Assembly (NCBI RefSeq): GCF_004683905.1
Contig: NZ_CP038438.1
Span: 2,790,001-2,854,000, forward strand
DNA length: 64,000 nt
Direction of reading: 5' to 3'
Source of the DNA: Pseudomonas fluorescens
GTDB taxonomy: Bacteria > Pseudomonadota > Gammaproteobacteria > Pseudomonadales > Pseudomonadaceae
Shown here: positions 15,518 through 24,046 of the stretch, in pieces
How positions within the stretch are numbered: position 1 is the stretch's first letter
How the letters are laid out: each line of letters opens with the position of its first letter
Translations under genes and position numbers: made by a program
The notes under the pieces: model-generated
Databases searched by the model: none
The model's input: the letters and a program-made list of their open reading frames with translations, nothing else
Told to the model about the DNA's origin: nothing

Positions 15518-17323
15518 TCATGCAGCGAGGCGTTGATAAAGCTCGATGATGTCAGCAGCGTTCGCGGCGACCAGAGCCTCGGCTTCATCTGGGCAGACGC
15601 TGTTACCGATCAGGCGTACTTGGTCGACTTTCTTGATGTCGCGCCACTCCTCGGCGCCGGTGACCGGGTCGACGAACAGGCCTCGATCAATGATGTAATC
15701 CTTGTCGAAGCCTTGCGCTGCTTTTAGTTCAGGCGGTTGCAGCATGCGCAGCGTGATATCGATCAGCACGTAGCCGCCGACCATGACCATTTCGGCGGGG
15801 TCTTTGAAGTGCTCCGGCAGATACTTATGCATGAAGGCGGCGCAGCGGCGGGCGCCTTCCATCTGCTCGGGAGTCAGCGTGTCGGGAACCTGCACCGTCT
15901 CGACAACCGCGACGCGATCTTTCGTCGGCAGCGTGTGCATCGGCTCATTTAGCGAGATGCCGTCCTTCTCGTTGCCGTAATACTTCACCAAGTATGCGCT
16001 AACCAGCCGCTGGTTGGCGCCGGACTGGCAGATGGTCGATATCGGATCGTAAGCCGCTCGGCCGTCGCCTTTGTAGAAACCGCCATTCGCCTGCTCGAAG
16101 AACGCTGTGACGATGCCGTGACGTGCGGCGCCGGCCAGCACAGTCTGAGTTGGATCGTCGGGTGAGCTGCCCGCGGCGTTCTGCCCGAACGCGGTCATAT
16201 GCGCCGCCGCCATCGCGAAGTGTCCGCCTCTGACCTGGGCGACCTGCGTGCGCAGCGGCTCCTGCACGTCGAAATTGCGCTGTGCTGATCCGTTGGCGCA
16301 CTCGGTGAGGAAGGGGGCTGCAACCGGCTGCACGAGTGCGTGATGGGTGCCGCCCGCGCTGATAGTGGAAAGCGCTTCGTCGGTACCGTGCGTGCTGGTG
16401 TGCGCCGATGACGTGCCGCGCATGGGGACAATGAAAGGTTTCGCGCTGGTCAACACGTGCCGCCAGCAGCCCTTGGCCACTCGGCGCATGGTGTTCTCAG
16501 CCATCGGTTTGTCGCGGAAAATCGTGCGTCCGAGGTTGCTCCAGTCGATGCATTCGGCGGCGGAGCGCCACTGCAATTGTTTCGCCGCTGGCCGCTTGTG
16601 GCGCTTTGGCGCTGGCCAGACGATCGACTTCCCGTCGCTGCGTGCCACCAGGTAAAGGCGCTTGCGTATGGTCGGGGTGCCAACGTTCGCCGCGATTCGT
16701 TCGCGCCACTCGACGTTGTAGCCTAGGCCGCGCACCAGCGCCTCCACAGGCACGAACTCGCCAATGGACTGCAAAATCTCCGGCATATCCGGGTGGTCGG
16801 CAGTTAGGCCGGTGCTGATCGCGGAAATGAAGGCCTTGAAGGTACGGCCACGCTCCTCCTTGATAGGCTGGCCTTCTTCGTTGATCGGGCCCCAGTCGCA
16901 GAACTCTTCGACGTTCTCCAAGAAGAGCAGGCGAGACTTCGTGACGTACAGCCAGCGGATAACCACCCACGCCAGCCCGCGCACCCCTCGATCGCGCGGC
17001 GCGCCGCCCTTTGCCTTGCTGTGATGCCGGCAATCTGGAGACGCCCAAATAATGGCGACGGGCTGGCCGCCAGTAGCCTCCAGCGGATCGACCTCATACA
17101 CGTCGGCGACGTAGTGCGCTGTCTTTGGGTGGTTGGCGCGGTGCACGGCCAAGGCAATCGGATTGTGGTTTACGGCCACGTCCGGCTCCCGGTATGCCCT
17201 GGCGATGCCGGTGCTGGCGCCTCCGCCGCCGGCGAACAGGTCGACCACCAGTTCCTTTTCGAACGGCAGGCCCATGCTCGGCTGGCCATGGATGAACTGA
17301 GGCAATTTCTGTTGTGCGGACAT
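15518..17323 (-). CDS. DNA C5-cytosine methyltransferase
   Basis: 601 residues from MSAQQKLPQF (AAGGAT upstream; frame open to 17410). Motif I VDLFAGGGGASTG, motif IV WASPDCRHHSKAKGG with the catalytic Cys after Pro, motif VI FLENVEEFCDWG, motif VIII-like WRERIAANVGTPTIRKR and a C-terminal motif X region VRLIGNSVCPDEAEAL. Transfers a methyl group to cytosine in DNA. No restriction partner is adjacent, so it is an orphan phage enzyme, most likely shielding phage DNA or marking the lysogen. The long middle is the target-recognition region; the site is not predictable. Confidence 0.9.
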   Translation of the reverse strand: MSAQQKLPQFIHGQPSMGLPFEKELVVDLFAGGGGASTGIARAYREPDVAVNHNPIALAVHRANHPKTAHYVADVYEVDPLEATGGQPVAIIWASPDCRHHSKAKGGAPRDRGVRGLAWVVIRWLYVTKSRLLFLENVEEFCDWGPINEEGQPIKEERGRTFKAFISAISTGLTADHPDMPEILQSIGEFVPVEALVRGLGYNVEWRERIAANVGTPTIRKRLYLVARSDGKSIVWPAPKRHKRPAAKQLQWRSAAECIDWSNLGRTIFRDKPMAENTMRRVAKGCWRHVLTSAKPFIVPMRGTSSAHTSTHGTDEALSTISAGGTHHALVQPVAAPFLTECANGSAQRNFDVQEPLRTQVAQVRGGHFAMAAAHMTAFGQNAAGSSPDDPTQTVLAGAARHGIVTAFFEQANGGFYKGDGRAAYDPISTICQSGANQRLVSAYLVKYYGNEKDGISLNEPMHTLPTKDRVAVVETVQVPDTLTPEQMEGARRCAAFMHKYLPEHFKDPAEMVMVGGYVLIDITLRMLQPPELKAAQGFDKDYIIDRGLFVDPVTGAEEWRDIKKVDQVRLIGNSVCPDEAEALVAANAADIIELYQRLAA

Positions 17324-17371
17324 AGGAGGATCCTTGCCGGTATAGTTCCGGGATCTACGAGGGAGAGGTTT

Positions 17372-17866
17372 ATGAGTTGGGATTCTGTGTCGTACTGGAT
17401 TGAGCATCACCCCGGCCTGGCTTCATGGGTCCAGGCGGTAGGTTCAATAGCGGCAATTATGGCGGCGATCTGGATAGCATCGCGCGATTCAAGAATGAGG
17501 CGAATCGCGGAAGCCGAAAGCGAAAAAAATGCTGTTATTCGTGCGGAAGCTGTAGTGAAAGAAGCCGCTCTAAGGGTGCGTTTAGCAATAGACGTGCATG
17601 AAGGTTTAACTCCTCCCCAGAAGGAAATGATATCCACAGGGTTGAACCAGTCGTTACAGCACTTAACGGAGGTTATTTCAAGTAATGGGGTTAAATCCGT
17701 AGTTTATACGCAGTTATTTTTGACAAGAGTTGCAGTTGAAGACGTCGCGCTCTTGGTAAGTGCAATTACCCCGGAAGACAGTTGGTCTGAATATTCGCTT
17801 CAATCAGTTCAGAAAAGATTGGATGGAATTGAGTCCGCTCACTCTGCGCTGGTCGCCATGCACTAA
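17372..17866 (+). CDS. membrane-anchored hypothetical protein
   Basis: 164 residues from MSWDSVSYWIEHH with GGGAGAGG just upstream. One transmembrane segment (VQAVGSIAAIMAAIWIAS, about residues 20-37) and a long helical cytoplasmic part (AESEKNAVIRAEAVVKEAAL). Lower G+C than the methyltransferase it diverges from. Such single-span helical proteins are frequent phage cargo with no assigned function. Confidence 0.6.
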   Translation: MSWDSVSYWIEHHPGLASWVQAVGSIAAIMAAIWIASRDSRMRRIAEAESEKNAVIRAEAVVKEAALRVRLAIDVHEGLTPPQKEMISTGLNQSLQHLTEVISSNGVKSVVYTQLFLTRVAVEDVALLVSAITPEDSWSEYSLQSVQKRLDGIESAHSALVAMH

Positions 17867-17991
17867 GCATATTTAAAAACTTGTGGGACGGGCCGTACTG
17901 AATTGACAAGTACGGCGATTTTCTTGGCGTCTCTATGCGTTAGAAAGCGGGCCACGACGTTGCGAGATCACGTCATAGCTTCTGCATAAAG

Positions 17992-18354
17992 GTGGCAACC
18001 CTCGTGACTGGTGATGGCAATTTGATTTGGATTGAGGTATTACGGATGACCGGCATGGGGCCGGGATATAGAGTTTGGTGGTGCTGTATGATCGAAAATG
18101 GAAAACATGATCACTTTGGAGAGACGCTTGAATACATCTCAATCGACCTCAGTGACAAGAAACACAAGAATCGCGTTATCGACTTTTTCGAAACACGTGA
18201 CCCGTTGAGCCAGGAATTTACGTGCGACATTCAAGCCAAATGGTCGACGGGCAAGTTCCATCCGACATTGACCATGAGCAAGCAAGATGTTCTGGGGTTG
18301 GCTGACTTGTTTGGCGAATGGGCTGCTAGGATTCGTGAGGGCGAAGCTGACTAG
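17992..18354 (+). CDS. hypothetical protein
   Basis: Up to 120 residues from GTG; the ATG at 18046 (MTGMGPGYRVWW) has GAGG 8 bases upstream and may be the real start (102 residues). Contains YISIDLSDKKHKNRVIDFF and a C-terminal helix LADLFGEWAARIREG. No signal or membrane segment and no family recognised. It converges with the gene ending at 18351, overlapping by 4 bases. Confidence 0.55.
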   Translation: MATLVTGDGNLIWIEVLRMTGMGPGYRVWWCCMIENGKHDHFGETLEYISIDLSDKKHKNRVIDFFETRDPLSQEFTCDIQAKWSTGKFHPTLTMSKQDVLGLADLFGEWAARIREGEAD

Positions 18355-18677
18355 TCGGGGGCAATGATCTCGTCGCCGGGATACTTCTGAATCATCAGCA
18401 TGCTTTTCTGATCGAAAAGTCGCGCCACGTTTCTGGATGGTCGGTATTCGTGTCGCGGCGGAGTGAGTAGGGGAAGTGCGCCGCCCGGGCCGAGGCCGTG
18501 TAGGTGGTGAATCATCAGCGTGATCGCCTCGCCCTGTTCCTCGATGCCGCTCCAGGCCATCAGCTCAGCGAGGGCTTGGCGCGTAGCGGGCAGGGTGTGG
18601 AACCGAACCTCTACTTCGCAGCGGCTCTTCCTCTTCACCGCAGCTTTCTCTGACCGTTCCGCGTTGCTCTTGGCCAT
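18351..18677 (-). CDS. phage hypothetical protein, possibly DNA-binding
   Basis: 108 residues. A basic N-terminus (MAKSNAERSEKAAVKRKSR) is followed by LPATRQALAELMAWSGIEEQ and GEAITLMIHHLHGLG. That arrangement looks like a ribbon-helix-helix DNA-binding core, though I only infer this. Similar proteins are common in Pseudomonas prophage early regions. Confidence 0.55.
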   Translation of the reverse strand: MAKSNAERSEKAAVKRKSRCEVEVRFHTLPATRQALAELMAWSGIEEQGEAITLMIHHLHGLGPGGALPLLTPPRHEYRPSRNVARLFDQKSMLMIQKYPGDEIIAPD

Positions 18678-18824
18678 GGCCTACCTCTTCAATTCCGCTG
18701 GCCGGCAAGTCCAGCCAGTTCAGTAACTGCAAGCTTCAACACTCCGTGATCCGTCTCGATAACGTAGGTTGAAGTGATGGCTAAATGCGATTACGATGCC
18801 GCCCCTTCACAAGGGGGTTGCGCA

Positions 18825-19001
18825 ATGTTTCCAAGGTATTTTCGCTGGATCGCAGCATTTGGCATTCTCGCGGCATTGGCGATGATGGTCATTACCGGGC
18901 TGCAGGTGTTTTCCGGCATGGCCTCAGCCGGAGACCTGATACGACCCATCATTGGCGTGGTTGCATTCGGCTGGATGTTCACTCAATCGACCAAGGTTTG
19001 A
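18825..19001 (+). CDS. small two-helix membrane protein
   Basis: 58 residues from MFPRYFRWIAAFGIL with AAGGGGG upstream; the frame open from 18774 has no site. Hydrophobic segments at about 7-25 and 33-52. Plus strand within the leftward early block, so likely cargo or a decoy-type small protein. Function unknown. Confidence 0.5.
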   Translation: MFPRYFRWIAAFGILAALAMMVITGLQVFSGMASAGDLIRPIIGVVAFGWMFTQSTKV

Positions 19002-19007
19002 GGCAGA

Positions 19008-20636
19008 TCACGCTGCCACCTTGACCAGCCTAACACCGGCCATGCTGAACTTGTCGCCTTGGGCTGCGACCATTGCGTCGAGTGCTTCCCAGTCCACAGT
19101 CAGCACCGAAATTGGCGCTTGGCCGTAGGCTACGGCTTTGATCAGCGATTCCAGATCGAACACTTCAGCCTGCAGGTTCACCGGCGCCGCGGTTGTGGTC
19201 GCTGGCTTCGACGCAGACTGAACCGGCGCAGCGACTGTTACCGGTGCCGGGATTGCGACTGGCGCGGGTTCGATCGGCGCCTTGGCTTTCGCCTCATCCT
19301 CGATTCGCTTCAGCTCCTGCTGGCGGATCTGCTCGCGCTGGGCTTCGGCTTTCTGCTCTTCGGCTTTCTGGTGTTCCGAGATCCGCACCTTGATCAGCGC
19401 GACTAGGTCGTCGTTCGCTTTCATCACCAGCTGCTGAACGTCGTTGAACAGGAACATATATTCGGCGGCGAGCTCGTCCAGGCTGGCCAAGTTGCTCCGG
19501 ATGCTGTCGCCGACCTGGCTTGCGGCAATCTTTGCCCGGGCCAGCTCGGAATCGGCAGAGTCGCGCAGGCTGCTGATCGTCTTTTTGCCTTTGATGGCTC
19601 CGGCGAAATCTGCAGGCACCGCCGGCATGCGCGCTTTACCGCCCAGTGAAGCGTTGATCTGGTCGATGTGGACCTGCAGCGCCTTGGCTGCATCCATGAC
19701 GATGTCTTCACGGATGCTGAGCTTGCGGGCTTTCACCAACTTGTCGAGCATCAGGCGTTTGGCGCGCGCCTCGGCGCTGATTTCGTCAATGGTGCGGAAC
19801 AGCGCGTCAATGCTTTCGGTTTGGCTCAGCGCGTGCTGCTTGGCGGCTTCCAGTCGCTCCTCGACATCGCCACACCACTTGACCGTTTTTTCGGCGTCAG
19901 CGAAGTGCTGATCGGTTTCCAGCTCGGTGTTGATTGAGCTGAAGACAGCCAGCGAGTGGGCTTTGAACTGCTCCAGGTTGCTGGCAGTGACCATGCCGGT
20001 CACCTCGATCCGCAGAGCTGGCAGTGACTCCGGCGTTTTCCCAACGGCCTCCGGCACCACCTCGGCGGAAGTGAAGTCCTGCAGGTCGGCTTGGAATTGT
20101 TTCCAACCTGCGACGAGCGTCGCGGCGCGGCCGGGCACCGGCGCGTATTCCATCGACACGAAGTTTTCCTCGGTGCCGTCGGAGCAGACGAAAATTACTT
20201 TCTCGGCGCCGCTGACCAGCAGCTGCTGTTCCAGCTGCCAGTAGTAGTGCGGATCCAGCGTGCCGGCGCGAACGTCGGCAGCAAGTTGCTCGTTCCACAT
20301 TTTGTGTTCGAACAGCACGTCACCGAGGATTGTGCAGCCATCGAGGGATGCGAGCAGATCACCTTCGGTGCCGACGACGGGAAACAGGTCCTCGCCAATT
20401 CGCCCCTCAAGAATCGGCCGAGCGAGCGCCTCCGCTTCGTGCCCTTTGTCGAACAGATTTTTCTGCACCCACCACGACACGTCCCGATCGAGACCGGTCT
20501 TCTTCGCGTGCAGCAGTTCAGTGCGCTTCATCTGCTTTGAGGCGCCCATCATTGCCGGCGCTTCTGAAGCCGTGAAGTAGTTGGCGCGGAGCGCGTGCCA
20601 GGCTTCGGAGCCCTGAGCGACATTGTGGATCTTCAT
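19008..20636 (-). CDS. YqaJ-type viral recombinase / exonuclease
   Basis: 542 residues. N-terminal lambda-exonuclease-like nuclease: QGSEAWHALRANYFTASEAPAMMG (lead Arg/Ser region), GHEAEALARPI, LASLDGCTILGDVLFEHKMW (metal-binding Asp, Glu and Lys), then YYWQLEQQLLVSGAEKV. The second half is long, helical, Ala/Pro-rich near the end and absent from minimal members. The enzyme would chew 5' ends to make single strands for RecT, whose gene overlaps it by ATGA. Together they form a phage recombination pair. Confidence 0.85.
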   Translation of the reverse strand: MKIHNVAQGSEAWHALRANYFTASEAPAMMGASKQMKRTELLHAKKTGLDRDVSWWVQKNLFDKGHEAEALARPILEGRIGEDLFPVVGTEGDLLASLDGCTILGDVLFEHKMWNEQLAADVRAGTLDPHYYWQLEQQLLVSGAEKVIFVCSDGTEENFVSMEYAPVPGRAATLVAGWKQFQADLQDFTSAEVVPEAVGKTPESLPALRIEVTGMVTASNLEQFKAHSLAVFSSINTELETDQHFADAEKTVKWCGDVEERLEAAKQHALSQTESIDALFRTIDEISAEARAKRLMLDKLVKARKLSIREDIVMDAAKALQVHIDQINASLGGKARMPAVPADFAGAIKGKKTISSLRDSADSELARAKIAASQVGDSIRSNLASLDELAAEYMFLFNDVQQLVMKANDDLVALIKVRISEHQKAEEQKAEAQREQIRQQELKRIEDEAKAKAPIEPAPVAIPAPVTVAAPVQSASKPATTTAAPVNLQAEVFDLESLIKAVAYGQAPISVLTVDWEALDAMVAAQGDKFSMAGVRLVKVAA

Positions 20637-21520
20637 TCGTGGTCTCCTTCAATCGGCGCGAGCGCTTTGATCTTGGCGATCTGCTCTTCGCTCAGTGTGA
20701 ATTTGCTGCTGACAGTTGCGATCAGGTGATCAGGGGCGGAGCGCCCGGCGTCGACAGCGACTTGCCATTTAGGCAAGTTCTCTGCGAGCTTCTCGTCGGG
20801 GTAGGGCGGAAGTTCAGCTGGCGCCGCGCCACGCGCCGGTGATACGTCGCGAATGGTTGGTGCGCTTTCTTCCAGCTCATCCGGGCTGTACACGCCGAGG
20901 ATCACGTCCGGGCAGTAGAGGCGCGACCAGCGTTTGGTGGCGAGGTATGCCAATTGCTGGCGAGGATCGTCAGCCCAGAGGGTGCTGTTACGGGTGCGAG
21001 CCTGGGCCAGAAGCAGCTCAAGCACGCGCGGCTCGTCTTCGCCCCGGAAGGTCGCCCAGACCTTTACGCCCAGACCTTGCTCGTCCTCAAGCTTCCAGCC
21101 CGGGACGCGGTACTCACCTTTGTCGCCGTTCTTGATGGTGAATTTACCGATCACCTTTTCCCAGGCGCCGTACCACTCGTAATGCAGGCGATCCACTACA
21201 GGTGCGCAGGTAGTGATCACCGCGTTTACCAACTGCGCTTCGTAGCCCAGCACGCCGTTCACCAAGTGCGTTTTCTGCGCCACGGCGAACGGGTTCATCC
21301 TCCACTGCATCGATTGCATGACGACCGCCAGACAATCCGCCGGGTTACCGTTGAAGTGCTTGGGCAGCGTGGCGCGGCCGGTGGCCATGACTTCGGCCAA
21401 GCGCATCATCTTGTCCAGGCTGTCGCCGTCCAGTACCAAGGCGCTGGTGCTCGTTGCTGCGTGCGGAAGGACGTGGAGGTTTCGGTCGTGCGCCACCGGC
21501 GCAACGCTTTGAGCGGACAT
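20633..21520 (-). CDS. recT: RecT-family single-strand annealing protein
   Basis: 295 residues. Core RecT signatures: RLAEVMATGRATLPKHF, NPADCLAVVMQSMQWRMNPF, AQKTHLVNGVLGYEAQLVNAV, VWATFRGEDEP, and LAYLATKRWSRLYCPDVILGVY. It anneals complementary single strands during phage recombination. Its stop overlaps the YqaJ-type exonuclease start (ATGA), the usual exonuclease/annealing operon. Confidence 0.88.
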   Translation of the reverse strand: MSAQSVAPVAHDRNLHVLPHAATSTSALVLDGDSLDKMMRLAEVMATGRATLPKHFNGNPADCLAVVMQSMQWRMNPFAVAQKTHLVNGVLGYEAQLVNAVITTCAPVVDRLHYEWYGAWEKVIGKFTIKNGDKGEYRVPGWKLEDEQGLGVKVWATFRGEDEPRVLELLLAQARTRNSTLWADDPRQQLAYLATKRWSRLYCPDVILGVYSPDELEESAPTIRDVSPARGAAPAELPPYPDEKLAENLPKWQVAVDAGRSAPDHLIATVSSKFTLSEEQIAKIKALAPIEGDHE

Positions 21521-21563
21521 GACTGTTCCTTGCCGCGCGGTGCGCAGCGATTGAATGCTTTGT

Positions 21564-21680
21564 TTATTGAGTGATGCGATCGGCGAGGGCGCTGAGCAGC
21601 ATCAAAAAGGTGAAAACGCCGAGGGAAGAAAACGCGCCGCGCCAGATGATTAGGCGACGCGCCCATTGGCGACCGGTCAC
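21564..21680 (-). CDS. 38-residue membrane peptide
   Basis: GTG start overlapping the previous stop (GTGA), product TGRQWARRLIIWRGAFSS then LGVFTFLMLLSALAD. One transmembrane helix with a very basic N-terminus, so N-in topology. A competing frame on the same strand is longer but lacks coupling and has Arg/His-rich, non-protein-like composition. Function unknown. Confidence 0.45.
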   Translation of the reverse strand: MTGRQWARRLIIWRGAFSSLGVFTFLMLLSALADRITQ

Positions 21681-21871
21681 GGGCGAACTCTCACCGCAAT
21701 TCGCTTGCCCTTCATGGAGGGCGCCAGACGGTGCGGGAGACTGGCGACCAGATCCTCGCGCTTGCGGCCGATCACTTCGTTGAAGGGAAGGCCAAAGCCG
21801 AGCAGGGCGATCTTGTGTTCAATGTCCTCGAGCTGCTCGTCGATCAGCGATTTAACCGGTGCGGTACTCAT
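21677..21871 (-). CDS. small phage hypothetical protein
   Basis: 64 residues, MSTAPVKSLIDEQLEDIEHK followed by IALLGFGLPFNEVIG. Helical, no membrane segment. Start overlaps the preceding stop by ATGA. Part of the leftward early operon; no family recognised. Confidence 0.55.
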   Translation of the reverse strand: MSTAPVKSLIDEQLEDIEHKIALLGFGLPFNEVIGRKREDLVASLPHRLAPSMKGKRIAVRVRP

Positions 21872-22068
21872 GCGTCTTCCTTGCGCCGCTGACAGGTGTC
21901 ACGCAGGCGTTTGCAGTAGTGGTTGAACTCGTCGGTGGTGATCGCGCCGTCGGTGAAGAGGCGGGTGATCAGGCCCTGCACCAGCAGGCTGATGTCTTCC
22001 TCGCCGGCGGGCGCTGACACACCATCAAGGGCTTGGTCGATCAGGATGTGAGGGCTCAAAACCCACAC
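21868..22068 (-). CDS. small phage hypothetical protein
   Basis: 66 residues if translation begins at GTG (22068). A TTG at 22059, overlapping the preceding TGA and with GGGAG upstream, is an equally good start. Contains EEDISLLVQGLITRLFTDGA and ITTDEFNHYCKRLRDTC, resembling a short helical bundle. No known function. Confidence 0.5.
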   Translation of the reverse strand: MWVLSPHILIDQALDGVSAPAGEEDISLLVQGLITRLFTDGAITTDEFNHYCKRLRDTCQRRKEDA

Positions 22069-22460
22069 TCCCGTTCAACGCGATCGCTTTCGCGCTTGGC
22101 ATCTCGGTATTCGTTGGCGTGCACCGCGACCAGGTCGCCGGCGAGTCTTCGAACAACCAGCGGATCGCCGCCAACTGCCTCTACTGCCCACTTATGCAGT
22201 ACACCGCCATCCCCGCGACAGATCAGCTCGATCAGAATCTTCTCGATGGACCGATCGGGATCAGGGTTCGCGGCCATGTGATCCGCCAGCGCCGCCGGTA
22301 AGTGGTCAGCGTTGACCAGGACCTTGCTGCGACCTACCGGATTTGGCGCCTCGACGTGGCGTCGATAAAGCAGATCGTCGACCGACTCGGTCAGCCATTC
22401 CTGACCTGCCTCCGTTTCGAGAAAATCGTCTTCCGGGATGGGCTTGCGTAGAGCTGACAT
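22056..22460 (-). CDS. phage hypothetical protein
   Basis: 134 residues from MSALRKPIPEDDFL, GGAG 6 bases upstream; frame open to 22508 without a site. Acidic N-terminus, then DRSIEKILIELICRGDGGVL and a charged C-terminal helix (ANEYRDAKRESDRVERE). Overlaps the next small gene. Role unknown. Confidence 0.55.
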   Translation of the reverse strand: MSALRKPIPEDDFLETEAGQEWLTESVDDLLYRRHVEAPNPVGRSKVLVNADHLPAALADHMAANPDPDRSIEKILIELICRGDGGVLHKWAVEAVGGDPLVVRRLAGDLVAVHANEYRDAKRESDRVERECGF

Positions 22461-22612
22461 GGTCGTCTCCAGAGTGGCGGGTGTTGATCCAACAAAACTC
22501 GGATGCACTCATCCGCTCCGCTGGTTGCCGTTGGGAGCGGAGGGGAGTGCATTCGAGATTGGTCGGGAGATTGATGCCTAGCTGCGCGGACTCATTGGGG
22601 TGCGACACGCAG

Positions 22613-22640
22613 AAAAAAGCCCGCGAGAGAGGCGGGCTTT
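22613..22640 (-). terminator. intrinsic terminator
   Basis: Stem AAGCCCGC/GCGGGCTT, followed in the leftward direction by six T. It ends the transcript of the small membrane gene at 22651-23079 and may need antitermination for the early operon to pass. Confidence 0.75.
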
Positions 22641-22650
22641 GGGGATGGCT

Positions 22651-23079
22651 TCAGAGGCAGTCGGACTTGCCTATTTGAAACTCGACTATCGGTGAGCTGG
22701 TTGAATCTTTGTAGAGGAGGTCAATGGAAAGCCCCGATTTTACGAACTGCCCTAAACCTTTTTCATTACAGAATGCAGAAGCTGCAAGCGCTCTTGCGTC
22801 CTTGGTGAATTCATCGGAATCCATTTCGTCTTTCGTAACTTTTGTGAGTGTGTAAGAGATACGCATGACCTCATCGCTGTAGGTCACAGAGTCGACGCGG
22901 GTTGAATCGTCGGATACTTTTCCGGACTGGACACTCATGATGAGCGCGAGCCCCTTTAGTTGGCGCTCCCGCTCCTGCTTTTTCTCTTCCGGGCCAGATT
23001 TTGCGTGCCATACCTGTACCAAGATAAAGAGCAAGGTCATTGCCGAAAAAAATATGATGATTCCGCGATTTTGTTTCAA
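22651..23079 (-). CDS. membrane-anchored hypothetical protein
   Basis: 142 residues: N-terminal anchor (RGIIIFFSAMTLLFILVQVW), a charged linker EEKKQERERQLK, then a periplasmic domain of strands and helices with one Cys pair (FCNEK and KSDCL). A+T-rich relative to neighbours and with its own terminator, so it looks like cargo. Function unknown. Confidence 0.6.
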   Translation of the reverse strand: MKQNRGIIIFFSAMTLLFILVQVWHAKSGPEEKKQERERQLKGLALIMSVQSGKVSDDSTRVDSVTYSDEVMRISYTLTKVTKDEMDSDEFTKDARALAASAFCNEKGLGQFVKSGLSIDLLYKDSTSSPIVEFQIGKSDCL

Positions 23080-23314
23080 TTGAAATTACCGTAGCAAAAG
23101 GCCATTACTCAGTTGACCATGCCGGTAGCACCATCTCAAGTCGGAGGAGTTGCGTCATTGATCCACAAAAAGGCCCGACTGCAGCTATCCGCTCCGGTGA
23201 GTGCCTCTTGGCGTAGAGGGGAATCGCGCGCGGGTCGGGCGGAAGGGAAAAGGCGTAGTGGGGTAGTGGGGCCGGCGGTGGATTGATTGTCCTAGACGCC
23301 GGCAACGAGCATGG

Positions 23315-23449
23315 TCACTCTACGATGCAAATCCAGCGGTGATCTTCCCGGTATGGCGCGCGAGTGAAGTGAACATCTGAAACCAGATTCATGCCTCGCT
23401 CTTGGAGCGCTTCGGTGAGTTGTACGAGTGTCTCTGCTTGAATAGTCAT
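23315..23449 (-). CDS. 44-residue phage protein
   Basis: Begins MTIQAETLVQLTEALQERG and ends REDHRWICIVE. GAGG lies 7 bases before ATG. Compact alpha/beta pattern typical of tiny early phage proteins. It is the first gene after the long leader of the leftward operon, a position occupied by N in lambda, but I see no arginine-rich motif, so it is not an N homologue. Confidence 0.55.
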   Translation of the reverse strand: MTIQAETLVQLTEALQERGMNLVSDVHFTRAPYREDHRWICIVE

Positions 23450-23538
23450 TGCTGTCACCTCGTCAGATTTTCTACGTTCATAATTCTTGACCGGGCGGGC
23501 AACTGGCTAATTCAATTTTTCTACTCGGTCGATTTGTT

Positions 23539-23617
23539 CAATCCACACCGCAGAGCTCTCCCTGACTGTCCCCTTCATTCAAGACTCAGGGCAAGGAGGG
23601 CTCTGCGCTGTGGATTG
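23539..23617. repeat. large imperfect inverted repeat
   Basis: Arms CAATCCACAcCGCAGAGC and its complement (one mismatch), extended by CCTGA/TCAGG inside. Total arm length is above 20 bp around a loop of about 20 bases. No T-run follows in either direction. Confidence 0.7.
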
Positions 23618-23641
23618 ATGCCGCCTCATCGAAGCGGCATC
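23617..23641. repeat. short perfect hairpin
   Basis: GATGCCGC/GCGGCATC around a 9-base loop, directly adjoining the larger inverted repeat. Confidence 0.65.
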
Positions 23642-23921
23642 AATAAATCTGTGGTCTTTCTCCGCCCCATGCGCGGCGCCGCGGTTTCCCCACCTGGCCG
23701 GCGTCACACATTTCGGGTTCGGTGTTCTTCGCCGGCTGGCTTGCATGGTTTGGCGTCCTCCCATATGGGGAGTCCGGCAGGTTCCAGAGCCTGCATGGGG
23801 ATCGAAGTTTGTGTTTCGCGCTATGCCCGTTTCCGGGGATCGATCCGCGAAGATTCCTGGCTGTTAAAGAGCGGCGCGGCTTTCGCCGCTGGGCCGGTGT
23901 TGTCTGGCTTGCGAATAAAAG

Positions 23922-23957
23922 TAGCAGTGCTGCTATTTAAAGTAAATAGCGCTGCTA
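23922..23957. promoter_or_regulatory. distal repressor operator pair (OL-like)
   Basis: TAGCAGTGCTGCTA at 23922-23935 and a second half-matching site ending in GCGCTGCTA at 23944-23957, 22 bases apart centre to centre. The same 14-mer pattern appears three times between the CI and Cro genes. Sitting before the leftward early operon and more than 1.5 kb from the CI-Cro array, it matches the lambda OL/OR plan and would allow DNA looping by CI. Confidence 0.65.
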
Positions 23958-23975
23958 ATAAATAATTTGTGGGCG

Positions 23976-24000
23976 TAAAAATGCCCGCGCTTGGCGGGCT
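23976..24000 (-). terminator. terminator of the repressor operon
   Basis: Stem GCCCGC/GCGGGC with ATTTTTA following in the leftward direction. It isolates CI-operon transcription from the early operon that starts beyond it. Confidence 0.7.
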
Positions 24001-24046
24001 GAAGAACCGTATCTTGGAAAGGGTGTTGTAGCAGGCGGGAAAAGCC

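Larger units (their letters stand above)
23450..23921 (-). other. long hairpin-rich leader of the leftward early operon, no gene
   Basis: About 470 bases between the distal operator and the first early gene. A plus-strand frame (23402-23965) is open, but its product is rich in Arg, Cys and Pro with no domain, so I reject it. The leftward RNA would form a large hairpin (23539-23617), a second (23617-23641), and smaller ones near 23759 (CTCCCATATGGGGAG). A structured leader here could act in antitermination in the way HK022 put RNA does; this is inference. Confidence 0.45.

Noticed and set aside
23315..23449. Lambda N antiterminator
   Set aside because: Position fits but the 44-residue product has no arginine-rich RNA-binding motif.
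23402..23965. 187-codon plus-strand frame over the early leader
   Set aside because: Rich in Arg, Cys and Ser, no ribosome site, passes through hairpins and operator sites, and overlaps a better 44-residue minus-strand gene.
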